Under the pieces are notes generated by a model, which was given only the letters and a program-made list of their open reading frames with translations, had not been told where the DNA came from and made no database searches. A program made the position numbers and the translations under genes. From Bacteroidetes bacterium HGW-Bacteroidetes-4 (GTDB lineage Bacteria > Bacteroidota > Bacteroidia > Bacteroidales > SZUA-534): a stretch of 64,000 nucleotides of DNA. This document shows, piece by piece, positions 1-7,905 of this stretch. Location of the stretch: assembly GCA_002840905.1 (NCBI GenBank), contig PHDD01000017.1:1-64000 (forward strand), read 5' to 3'. How positions within the stretch are numbered: position 1 is the first letter of the stretch; every line of letters begins with the position of its first letter.

Positions 1-41
1 CCGATGGTACTGCATTAGTGGGAGAGTAGGACGCCGCCCAA
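1..41 (+). rRNA. rrf: 5S ribosomal RNA, 3' end (partial)
   Basis: The first bases match the conserved 3' third of bacterial 5S rRNA: the GATGGTACTGC segment followed by GTGGGAGAGTAGG and a final GCCGCC that would pair with the missing 5' end. The 5' two thirds lie outside the window. A strong terminator begins a few bases later. The exact 3' end is estimated to within a few bases. Confidence 0.9.
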
Positions 42-46
42 CTTTA

Positions 47-79
47 AGCCCTGTTACAGCAATGTAGCAGGGCTTTTTT
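47..79 (+). terminator. Rho-independent terminator of the rRNA operon
   Basis: A 12-bp stem (47-58 with 63-74, one G-U pair) closed by a GCAA loop is followed by a run of T. It sits six bases after the 5S rRNA, so it ends the rRNA operon. Confidence 0.9.
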
Positions 80-879
80 GTTGATTATTTTGCTGATTAT
101 GATAAACAACCTGTTTTTTACTTGACCCATTTTAGTGAATTAAGAGCGATTAGTCAGGTTGGAGTTGATTATTTGAGTTGTAAGTTAAAAGAAAAGTCAG
201 GCTGTTTTTAAACTAAATCTACACCATCGATAGTAAAATTGTTTCTCATATTAATAAAAGCAAATAATCAGGAGCATGAATTGTTAACTTCAGGCTAAAA
301 GCCGCCATGCCGATGGATATTGGCATAAAACCCTGTTAGTGCAATGTGACTTGTATTTTTTGTATCAGCCATTTCTAATGATGATAAAAAGAAAACACTA
401 TAAAATGATAGGGAAGTAAATATAGAAAGATTAGGTCTGATTATCTTTCTGCGTGAAGTTTTGCAAACCTAATCAAATATGAACTGATTATTTGTCCCTT
501 TTTGCTTTCCTCTGTGAACCTTATTTTTTATTAAATGACTCTGCTCTTTTGAAAAGGTTTTCTTATTGAAAAAAACGGATAATGAATAAAAAGAGTATCC
601 ATAGCCAAACGCTCTAACAAATATATATACCGTCGGACAATGTGAGTAGGTACTAATACTTTGTTTAAAGTATTTTTTAGTAGTAAAAACCTTTTCGATG
701 GGATAAATAATTTATTGACTAAAGTGCTAAAGTACTATTAGTAATTGGTGTAAAACGTGTTTGTTAAACATTTATCTAACCAGAAATTTTTACTGCATTA
801 GTTTTATAGTGTTTACAATAGATTAGCTGAAGACCTTGTCTTAATAAGGTATTCCCAGGAATTGTTTATTGTTATTATC
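80..879. other. 800-base gene-free spacer with small hairpins
   Basis: No open frame resembling a protein was found on either strand. Visible structure: a small GGCT/AGCC hairpin at 293-303 directly followed by an 8-bp stem at 307-314/319-326 with GGAT loop; an 8-base inverted repeat at 429-436/467-474 (GATTAGGT/ACCTAATC); and a perfect 8-bp stem at 655-662/667-674 with loop GTTT and a short T run, which looks terminator-like. Bases 331-347 echo the rRNA terminator region at 50-66. The stretch may be decayed sequence behind the rRNA operon; no RNA family was recognised. Confidence 0.5.
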
Positions 880-2124
880 TTAATTAAACTTTATGGCTTT
901 AGCCGGGCTGATTTTGGTAATCAGGTATGAAGGAAATATCATCATGGAAACTGTAATAATTAATGTTCCCAGGTTTAAATATAAGATATGAATCCATTGT
1001 AGGTTAATAGGAACCTGATCGATATAATAAGTTGATTCATCGAGTGGAATAAATCCAAAATATTGTTGCAAAAGGCATAATGCAATTCCAATAAGGTTAC
1101 CCCACAACAAACCTTTACTGATTAAAAAACCCGATTGATAAAGAAATATTTTTCGTATATTCCAATTATTGTAACCCAAACCCTTTAGCACTCCAATCAT
1201 ATTTGTGCGTTCCAAAATTAAAATCAATAAACCCGAAATCATATTAAATCCGGCTACCAAAACCATCAAGGCAAGAATTATCCAAACATTAATATCCTGA
1301 AGGCTAAGCCAGTCAAATATTTGCGGATATCGTTGTTTAATATGAGTAATTTTAAGTTTGTTTCCATCGTCGGTGAAATGGTATCCGGCAACATCGTAAA
1401 CACTGTCGGTAAGGGCTTCCAACTGGTTGTAGTCGGCAATTTGAATTTCGTAACCACTAATCTGTTCATTTGTCCAGTTATTGAGCTTTTGTAAGTGTCG
1501 CATGTCCACAATGGCAAATGCTTTATCAAAATCTTCAATACTTGTTTTATAGATGCCGCTGACAGTGAACTGGCGCATGCGTGGTGGATCCTGCACAAAA
1601 TAAACCGTGAGTTTGTCTCCAACAGTAAGCATCAATAATTTAGCAATATATTCCGATATAAGTATTTCATTCGATTTTATGGAATCCTCCATCGTAAAAA
1701 TCTTACCTTCAACCAGGCTTCGTTCAAAAAACGACCAATCGAAACCGGTTTCTATTCCTTTAAGCACAATAGCCTGTATATTCTCGTTGGTTTTTATTAT
1801 GCCCGATTTGGTAACATATACCTGGGTATGGGTAATGCCTTCAATTTGTTGTAGCAGAGCATTCGAAACCTGGTTTCTGTTTATGGGAGCGGTTTCGAAA
1901 GAATTGTTTGAGTCAAAATTTGTTATCTGAATGTGTGATCCAAAGCCAATTACTTTACTTCGAACCTCATTTTTAAATCCGGTAACTATGGCTACACTTA
2001 AAATCATTACAGCCAGTCCTAATGAGATGCCAAAGACAGCAATATTTACAATGGGACCCGAAACCTGCTTTTTTGCCTTTCCGGTTTCTGTAATTTTTTT
2101 CGCTATAAAAAGTTCTGCATTCAA
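880..2124 (-). CDS. LolC/E-type ABC transporter permease (FtsX family)
   Basis: Inner-membrane permease of the MacB/LolCDE class, which with an ATPase moves lipoproteins or other substrates off the inner membrane. The protein begins LNAELFIAKKI, has a first membrane segment within the next ~50 residues (NIAVFGISLGLAVMILS), a large periplasmic domain, and three C-terminal membrane segments typical of FtsX permeases (NVWIILALMVLVAGFNMISG and two more). No in-frame ATG lies near the N terminus. The frame stays open up to a TTG at 2202, but the TTG at 2124 gives the family-typical N terminus, 414 residues, and a TACATTTG element sits just upstream of it. The ATPase partner is not in the window. 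Family assignment is firm; which substrate it moves is inference. Confidence 0.82.
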   Translation of the reverse strand: MNAELFIAKKITETGKAKKQVSGPIVNIAVFGISLGLAVMILSVAIVTGFKNEVRSKVIGFGSHIQITNFDSNNSFETAPINRNQVSNALLQQIEGITHTQVYVTKSGIIKTNENIQAIVLKGIETGFDWSFFERSLVEGKIFTMEDSIKSNEILISEYIAKLLMLTVGDKLTVYFVQDPPRMRQFTVSGIYKTSIEDFDKAFAIVDMRHLQKLNNWTNEQISGYEIQIADYNQLEALTDSVYDVAGYHFTDDGNKLKITHIKQRYPQIFDWLSLQDINVWIILALMVLVAGFNMISGLLILILERTNMIGVLKGLGYNNWNIRKIFLYQSGFLISKGLLWGNLIGIALCLLQQYFGFIPLDESTYYIDQVPINLQWIHILYLNLGTLIITVSMMIFPSYLITKISPAKAIKFN

Positions 2125-2145
2125 GATGGTCTGTTTTTCAGGAAG

Positions 2146-2153
2146 CAAATGTA
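2146..2153 (-). promoter_or_regulatory. Candidate -7 promoter element (TACATTTG) for the LolC/E-type permease
   Basis: Read on the minus strand this is TACATTTG, a full match to the Bacteroidetes -7 consensus TAnnTTTG, 21 bases before the TTG at 2124. It lies inside the longer frame beginning at 2202, which favours the shorter start. A second match (TATTTTTG) lies at 2167-2174. No well-spaced -33 TTTG was found, and such 8-mers arise by chance in AT-rich DNA. Confidence 0.35.
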
Positions 2154-2314
2154 CAAATTCTAACGTCAAAAATATAACTGCTAAAATTATTGGCTGATGC
2201 AAAATTCAAACAAGCTGTTTAATTGTTAATAAAACAATGGAATTGATTGAAGCAAATTACTCCGGTGCTAAATTTATTTATATATATTGTGCACCTATTT
2301 ATAAGCGCTAAAGC

Positions 2315-2962
2315 ATGCTAAACGAAAGTTACAGAGAAAAAGGATTACGCCAGCAACTGGTAAATGAAATAAAAAAGAAAGGAATAACCGATTTGCGGAT
2401 AATTGATGCCATAGGTAAAATTCCACGACACCTGTTTATGGATAGTGCTTTTGTAAATTTTGCCTATGTAGATAAAGCGTTTCCGATTGGTAGCGGACAA
2501 ACCATTTCTCAACCTTATACGGTAGCTTTTCAAACCGAATTACTCGATATAAAAAAAGGGGATAAAGTATTGGAAATTGGAACCGGTTCAGGCTACCAAA
2601 CAGCTGTATTAATGGAGCTTGGAGCCAAGGTTTTCACCATAGAGCGTCAACGTGAATTGTTTTTAAAAGCGCAGCGCTTTTTACCCAAACTGGGCTATAA
2701 TCCTCAATTTTTTTATGGCGACGGCTATTTGGGAAAACCCACTTATGGACCTTTCGATAAAATTCTTATAACAGCCGGTGCACCTGAAGTTCCGCCAGTT
2801 TTACTGGAACAATTGACCATTGGAGGATACATGGTGATACCTTTTGGCATAACCGAACAAACCATGCTGCGTATTACCAAAACATCGGAAAGTGAATATA
2901 ACGAAGAGCAATTTGGAACTTTTTGTTTTGTACCTCTGCTTAAAGGCACAGCCAACGACTGA
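2315..2962 (+). CDS. pcm: Protein-L-isoaspartate O-methyltransferase
   Basis: Repairs age-damaged proteins by methylating L-isoaspartyl residues with S-adenosylmethionine in the cytoplasm. The 215-residue length is normal. The family signature GSGQTISQPYTVA is at residues 59-71 and the SAM-binding motif VLEIGTGSGYQT at about 85-96; DKILITAGAPEVP follows in the C-terminal half. Starts at ATG 2315. It is divergent from the upstream permease, with 190 bases between the two starts. No partner operon gene follows; the next gene is convergent. Confidence 0.95.
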   Translation: MLNESYREKGLRQQLVNEIKKKGITDLRIIDAIGKIPRHLFMDSAFVNFAYVDKAFPIGSGQTISQPYTVAFQTELLDIKKGDKVLEIGTGSGYQTAVLMELGAKVFTIERQRELFLKAQRFLPKLGYNPQFFYGDGYLGKPTYGPFDKILITAGAPEVPPVLLEQLTIGGYMVIPFGITEQTMLRITKTSESEYNEEQFGTFCFVPLLKGTAND

Positions 2963-3024
2963 GTTTCAATAATTGCTTTTATCCCGAATTCTGTTATTTA
3001 TTTTATTTGTTTATCCCCGCGATC

Positions 3025-3071
3025 GCACTATGCTGCTTAACATTTAGTAAAGCTATTCTACAACATAGTGC
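3025..3071. repeat. Interrupted inverted repeat in the pcm-recQ spacer
   Basis: GCACTATG (3025-3032) and CATAGTGC (3064-3071) are exact inverted copies; extended by three bases, ten of eleven match. The centre is 31 bases. It lies in the 308-base convergent spacer 2963-3270, which otherwise holds only the terminator at 3217-3254. Role unknown. Confidence 0.4.
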
Positions 3072-3216
3072 AAACGTTTTCAAAAATTAAACAGAACATT
3101 ACTTTTGGCACAGAAAGAATTAATAAAAAAATAAGTTCAGGCACAATTTTAGACCAATAATAAATACAGCTGATTCCCACAGTTGTATTTCACGTGCATA
3201 ATGTTGATTTTTGAGT

Positions 3217-3254
3217 AAAAAAAACCGCTCCTGAGTTCAGGGCGGTTTTTTTTG
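3217..3254. terminator. Bidirectional terminator between pcm and recQ
   Basis: A run of A, a stem with ACCGC/GCGGT at its base and CCTG/CAGG inside it, loop AGTT, then eight T. The A and T flanks let it work on both strands, as suits two convergent genes (pcm on plus, recQ on minus). Confidence 0.85.
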
Positions 3255-3270
3255 TGCTTTACTTTGAATA

Positions 3271-5442
3271 TTAATTTCCTTCGTTGCAAAGAAACCTGAT
3301 GCGTATCAAGCGAATATCTTCTTCCGAATACTCTTCCTCACCAAGTTCTTTCAACGCTTCTTCAATCGATTCACTTTCAGCTTCTTCTTTAAAGTATTCA
3401 TAAATTTCATCCTGATGATCCTCGTCAAGCACTTCGTTAATGTAATAATCAATGTTTATTTTGGTTCCTGAAAAAACAATGGCTTCAATTTCTTTAAGCA
3501 AATCGTTCATTTCAATGCCTTTTGAGTTGGCGATAGTGTCGAGTGGAATTTTTCTATCGATACTTTGAATTATGTAGACTTTAAGTCCTGATTTATTCAC
3601 AACCGACTTTACCACCATATCGATTGGTCGTTCAATTTCATTCTCATCAACATACGATTTTATAAGGTTACAGAACTCTTTTCCATACCGATGAGCTTTT
3701 CCGGCACCTACACCAGTCATGTTTTGCATTTCTTCGATGGATATGGGATAGTGAATTGCCATGTCCTCAAGCGAAGGATCCTGAAAAATAACAAAGGGCG
3801 GTAGGCCTTTTTCTTTAGCTATACGTTTACGTAAATCCTTTAACATGCTAAACAAGGTTGGATCGGCAGAACCTCCTCCACCCTGAGGTTTGGTCAATTC
3901 TTCTTCTTCCTTATCGTAGTCGTGATCTTGAACCAAAAGAAATGACTCCGGATTTTTTATATATTCATGACCTTTCTCTGAAACCTTAAGCAAACCATAG
4001 TTTTCAATGTCTTTGGTTAGTAAACGAGCTATCAGGGCTTGACGTATAGCTCCATTCCAAAATTTTACATCTTTATCTTTCCCAATTCCAAACACATCGA
4101 TGTGGTGATGTTTGTATGATTTTACACCGTAACTGGCAATTCCGCTCAGAATACTTGCCACATGGTCGGCTTTAAAATACTCTTTAACGGCCAAAACTAC
4201 TTTAAGTACTTTTAAAATATCATCTTTGCCTTCAAATTGTTCTTTCGGATTCAAACAGTTGTCGCAGTTTTCACAATTATCAACCGTATATTCCTCTCCA
4301 AAATAATGCAACAGGTGTTTGCGACGGCAAAGAGCCGATTCGGCATACGATACGGTCTCAAGCAATAAATGGCGACCAATTTCCTGCTCGGCCACCGGTT
4401 TCCCCTGCATAAACTTTTCAAGTTTTTGAATGTCTTTATACGAGTAAAAAGAAATACACCGCCCTTCACCGCCATCGCGGCCAGCACGGCCGGTTTCCTG
4501 ATAATACCCTTCCAGACTTTTAGGCACATCGTAATGGATTACGTAGCGTACATCGGGTTTATCGATTCCCATTCCAAAAGCAATGGTAGCCACAATAACA
4601 TCTACATCTTCCATCAGAAATTTGTCTTGGTTTCCAGAGCGGGTCGAAGAATCCATTCCGGCATGATAAGCCAATGCTTTAATACCATTAACCTGTAATG
4701 TTTCGGCCAGTTCCTCAACCTTTTTCCGGCTCAAACAATAGATGATCCCTGATTTTCCGGTATTGTTCTTAACTATTTTAATAATTTCTTTGGTAGCATT
4801 TGCTTTTGGCCTTACCTCGTAATATAGGTTAGGTCGGTTGAACGATGACTTAAAAACATCGGCTTGCAACATGCCCAGGTTTTTTTGAATGTCGTGCTGA
4901 ACTTTGGGTGTAGCGGTAGCAGTAAGGGCAATTATGGGGGCCTTACCAATTTCCTCAACAATGGGGCGAATGCGCCGGTATTCCGGCCTGAAATCATGCC
5001 CCCATTCTGAAATACAATGTGCCTCATCAATAGCATAAAACGAAACGTTTATCTGCTGAAGGAAACGCGTGTTTTCTTCTTTGGTAAGCGATTCGGGAGC
5101 TACATACAGCATTTTGGTTTTTCCGTCTAAAATATCGGTTTTAACCCGCTGAATTTCCCCTTTTGATAGCGATGAATTCAAAAAGTGTGCTACGCCGTCT
5201 TCTTCACTAAAGCCACGCATGGCATCTACCTGGTTTTTCATTAATGCAATCAGGGGCGAAACAATAATAGCCGTTCCTTCTTTTATTAAAGCTGGCAATT
5301 GGTAACACAGCGATTTTCCTCCGCCGGTTGGCATTAATACAAAAGTATCGCGTTCTGCCAACAAATTTTTGATGATTTCTTCCTGATTGCCTTTAAAGGT
5401 ATCAAACCCGAAATGTTTCTTTAAATATCCAGTCAATTCCAT
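3271..5442 (-). CDS. recQ: ATP-dependent DNA helicase RecQ
   Basis: A 3'-5' DNA helicase of recombination and repair. 723 residues. Walker A TGGGKS is at 39-44, the DEAH box at 139-142 (IDEAHCISEWGHDFRP), and the helicase C-terminal domain carries GIDKPDVRYVIHYDVP and the QETGRAGRDG motif near 315-325. A zinc site follows (CRR...CENCDNC, about 371-395), then a winged-helix RQC region, an HRDC domain near 530-610, and about 100 extra C-terminal residues with a helix-turn-helix-like stretch (IPLDTIANSKGIEMNDLLKEI). Such a C-terminal extension is common in RecQ proteins of this phylum. Starts at ATG 5442. Confidence 0.96.
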   Translation of the reverse strand: MELTGYLKKHFGFDTFKGNQEEIIKNLLAERDTFVLMPTGGGKSLCYQLPALIKEGTAIIVSPLIALMKNQVDAMRGFSEEDGVAHFLNSSLSKGEIQRVKTDILDGKTKMLYVAPESLTKEENTRFLQQINVSFYAIDEAHCISEWGHDFRPEYRRIRPIVEEIGKAPIIALTATATPKVQHDIQKNLGMLQADVFKSSFNRPNLYYEVRPKANATKEIIKIVKNNTGKSGIIYCLSRKKVEELAETLQVNGIKALAYHAGMDSSTRSGNQDKFLMEDVDVIVATIAFGMGIDKPDVRYVIHYDVPKSLEGYYQETGRAGRDGGEGRCISFYSYKDIQKLEKFMQGKPVAEQEIGRHLLLETVSYAESALCRRKHLLHYFGEEYTVDNCENCDNCLNPKEQFEGKDDILKVLKVVLAVKEYFKADHVASILSGIASYGVKSYKHHHIDVFGIGKDKDVKFWNGAIRQALIARLLTKDIENYGLLKVSEKGHEYIKNPESFLLVQDHDYDKEEEELTKPQGGGGSADPTLFSMLKDLRKRIAKEKGLPPFVIFQDPSLEDMAIHYPISIEEMQNMTGVGAGKAHRYGKEFCNLIKSYVDENEIERPIDMVVKSVVNKSGLKVYIIQSIDRKIPLDTIANSKGIEMNDLLKEIEAIVFSGTKINIDYYINEVLDEDHQDEIYEYFKEEAESESIEEALKELGEEEYSEEDIRLIRIRFLCNEGN

Positions 5443-5478
5443 TTTTCAACACTTTCCGTCCATAAAAAAATTGGAGCG

Positions 5479-5486
5479 CAAATTTA
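5479..5486 (-). promoter_or_regulatory. Candidate -7 promoter element (TAAATTTG) for recQ
   Basis: Minus-strand TAAATTTG matches TAnnTTTG exactly and lies 37 bases before the recQ ATG, implying a leader of about 30 bases. No clear -33 TTTG at the usual spacing. Confidence 0.4.
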
Positions 5487-5552
5487 ACACATGGTTAGTT
5501 TGCTTCCTCTAAAAATAATAAAAAAAAAGCACTTTCGAACATGCTTCTTTTT

Positions 5553-5582
5553 TTTGTGTGATGAAATTAGTACGTAACTTTG
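5553..5582 (+). promoter_or_regulatory. Bacteroidetes promoter (TTTG / TAACTTTG) for kdsD
   Basis: TAACTTTG at 5575-5582 is a full -7 match, with TTTG at 5553-5556 and 18 bases between. Predicted transcription start near 5588, leaving a leader of about 120 bases before kdsD. Confidence 0.55.
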
Positions 5583-5710
5583 CCCCGATTTGTTATTTTA
5601 GCTTCTTGTTTTTATCGAAAGCCTTGCAATATAAGCCTCATAAGTATTTGGCATTTTATCTTTCAGTAAAAATATAACTGGTTTTTATTCAATAAATAAT
5701 TAATTAGATC

Positions 5711-6679
5711 ATGAAATCCCCACAAAGCATCATCGAAAATGGAAAAAAAGTTGTGCTCCACGAAGCTGAAGCAATTAGAAACATGGTTCAATACATTGAC
5801 GATGATTTTGCCCGCTGTGTTTCGCTAATTTACGAAAGCAAAGGAAGGGTAATTATTACAGGAATTGGCAAAAGCGCTAATATTTCGCAAAAAATTGTGG
5901 CTACCCTAAACAGTACGGGTACGCCGGCTGTTTTTATGCATGCTGCCGATGCCATACATGGCGATTTGGGGATTGTTCAGAAAAACGACGTGGTTATTTG
6001 CATTTCGCGCAGTGGCGATACACCTGAAATTAAGGTATTAATTCCCCTGCTCAAAACAATGGGAAACAAGTTGATTGCCATGGTGTCGAACCGAAATTCC
6101 ATTTTAGCCCAGCAGGCCGATTATATTTTATATGCTCATATTGAAAAAGAAGCCTGCCCGAACAATCTGGCTCCCACTTCAAGCACTACAGCACAGTTGG
6201 TTATGGGCGATGCCTTGGCCATCGCCTTATTGGAGTATAGAGAATTTTCATCGGACGATTTTGCACGTTATCATCCGGGAGGAACTTTAGGTAAAAAACT
6301 TTACTTGCGAGTAAGCGATTTGTATGTGGTAAACGAAAAACCCATGATAAGCGAAAATGCCAGTATTGACGAAGTTATATTGGAAATGACAACTAAAAGA
6401 CTGGGAGCTACCGCTGTTTTAGATGCAAACAACAGGCTTTGTGGAATAATTACCGATGGTGACTTGCGACGAATGTTAGTCTCAAAAAAGCCGGTTAATG
6501 AGCTTCGGGCAAGGGATATTATGGGACATACACCACGCACAATCCATAAAGATGAGTTGGCTGTTAAAGCATTTCAATTAATGGAACAGTGTAGCATTAC
6601 CCAACTCATTGTGGTTGACAACAACGGTTATGCTGGAATGATTCACGTTCACGACATCTTGAAAGAAGGCATTGTATAA
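5711..6679 (+). CDS. kdsD: Arabinose-5-phosphate isomerase (KpsF/GutQ family)
   Basis: Converts ribulose-5-phosphate to arabinose-5-phosphate, the first step of Kdo synthesis for lipopolysaccharide. The 322 residues hold an N-terminal SIS sugar-isomerase domain (GIGKSANISQKI at 51-62, HAADAIHGDLG at 77-87, SRSGDTPE near 99-106) and two CBS domains from about 205 to the end. This three-domain order and length are those of KdsD. Starts at ATG 5711. Downstream genes at 6785 and 7906 point the same way and the latter also serves surface glycan, but each seems to have its own spacing and promoter. Confidence 0.94.
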   Translation: MKSPQSIIENGKKVVLHEAEAIRNMVQYIDDDFARCVSLIYESKGRVIITGIGKSANISQKIVATLNSTGTPAVFMHAADAIHGDLGIVQKNDVVICISRSGDTPEIKVLIPLLKTMGNKLIAMVSNRNSILAQQADYILYAHIEKEACPNNLAPTSSTTAQLVMGDALAIALLEYREFSSDDFARYHPGGTLGKKLYLRVSDLYVVNEKPMISENASIDEVILEMTTKRLGATAVLDANNRLCGIITDGDLRRMLVSKKPVNELRARDIMGHTPRTIHKDELAVKAFQLMEQCSITQLIVVDNNGYAGMIHVHDILKEGIV

Positions 6680-6758
6680 AAACTATGTTTTTTTGGTTAT
6701 TAACATTGTTGGGTTAATAACAAATTACGTTTGATAGTTTTTGGTTTTATAAATCCAT

Positions 6759-6766
6759 TAGTTTTG
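6759..6766 (+). promoter_or_regulatory. Candidate -7 promoter element (TAGTTTTG)
   Basis: Full TAnnTTTG match 18 bases before the ATG at 6785, with TTTG at 6740-6743 (15-base gap, a little short). It lies downstream of a possible TTG start at 6731, so it supports ATG 6785 as the true start. Confidence 0.4.
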
Positions 6767-6784
6767 CATAAAACAATTAAATTC

Positions 6785-7687
6785 ATGCTTAAAACAGGAA
6801 TTGTAGGACACCAAAACAGTCAATTTTATTTCAAGAATTTTTCATCGCAGGCCAATTACAAAATGGTGGGTATTTTTGACCCAAGTTTTCAGTTCGAAAT
6901 TCCATCAACTTTTCCAAAAAAACTAATTTTTTCAAGTTTCGGTGAGCTATTGAATCAATCGGATGTGTTGATTTTTGCATCGGCTGAAAATACCTATTAC
7001 CCTTTAATAGAACTGGCCGTTAAACAGGGCAAACTTGTTTTTCTTCATAGCACTTATTATTTTAGTATTGATGAACTCTCGCACCTGATTAAATTAAAAG
7101 AAGAAGCTGGTGGTATGGTCGAAGTTTATCATCCCTATCTTTGGCACGATGCATTTATAGAATACGGAAAACTAAGTAAAACGCCACTTCTGGTTGAGAG
7201 TTCCCAGTCGGGATTAGAAAGAAAAGATTTAATACCAGCGATCCGAAATCAGGTAAACGCAATTTTAACCAGGTACTCAAGCAATATAAAGCGGGTAACA
7301 GCAAATATTATTTCGTCGTTTTCTGAAGTCCCCGACATTATTATTTTAAGACTCGATTTTAATAATGGAAGTATTGTAAATATAATGGTTAACTCCATTG
7401 AGAAAGAAATGCACCATACGATGAAATTTTTTGAATACAATTCGCACTACGTTATTGATATTATTCAGAACCAGCTTATATGTTCTGATTCAGTAAATGA
7501 TTTTAAAACCTTACTGAGCAAAAAAAATAACACAGCGGATTCCATGCTACAAAAACAATCTTACAATTTTTACTACAACATAATGAACCACCTTCCTCCT
7601 CAAAATAGCATTGAAAATGAATACAATACCTGCAAGGTGATGGAGAAAGTAAAAGAAAAAATGCGCATTTCCATTAACATCTTCTAA
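6785..7687 (+). CDS. Rossmann-fold protein of unknown function, distantly Gfo/Idh-like
   Basis: 300 residues from ATG 6785. The N terminus MLKTGIVGHQNSQFYF has the beta-strand and glycine pattern of a nucleotide-binding Rossmann fold, and the next ~100 residues follow the course of Gfo/Idh/MocA oxidoreductases: MVGIFDPS, then SDVLIFASAENTYYPLIELAVKQGKLVFLHSTYY. The loop has GIVGHQNS rather than the usual GxGxxG, and the EKP motif of the family reads FLHS here, so cofactor binding and catalysis are doubtful. It sits between kdsD and a lipid-linked sugar transferase, which hints at a surface-glycan role, but no function can be assigned. A longer TTG start at 6731 is open but less likely. Confidence 0.7.
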   Translation: MLKTGIVGHQNSQFYFKNFSSQANYKMVGIFDPSFQFEIPSTFPKKLIFSSFGELLNQSDVLIFASAENTYYPLIELAVKQGKLVFLHSTYYFSIDELSHLIKLKEEAGGMVEVYHPYLWHDAFIEYGKLSKTPLLVESSQSGLERKDLIPAIRNQVNAILTRYSSNIKRVTANIISSFSEVPDIIILRLDFNNGSIVNIMVNSIEKEMHHTMKFFEYNSHYVIDIIQNQLICSDSVNDFKTLLSKKNNTADSMLQKQSYNFYYNIMNHLPPQNSIENEYNTCKVMEKVKEKMRISINIF

Positions 7688-7905
7688 CGGTTTTCTTTTT
7701 TTTGCTTCTTTGCCGCAATATTCGAAAATAGCCATCGTTTATTTATTAGTTCTTGCTTTGTTAAAACTGAGGCGTTTTTAAGTTTGTTCTTAAACACGCT
7801 TAAGTTATCAATCAAAGAGAACCCAGTCATCAGAATTGACTGTTTTATTTTACAAAGTAAACAGAACATAATTCATATAATACGAGCTGAATTCATTACA
7901 CTGGT

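Noticed and set aside
5527-5560. Small AAGCA/TGCTT hairpin with poly-T ahead of kdsD, terminator-like
   Set aside because: Only a 5-bp stem, and it lies upstream of both divergent genes where no transcript should end; the T run overlaps the -33 box of the kdsD promoter.
7684-7869. 61-residue open frame on the minus strand filling the spacer before the sugar transferase
   Set aside because: No promoter element, no family resemblance, composition like AT-rich noncoding DNA, and it overlaps the end of the preceding gene.
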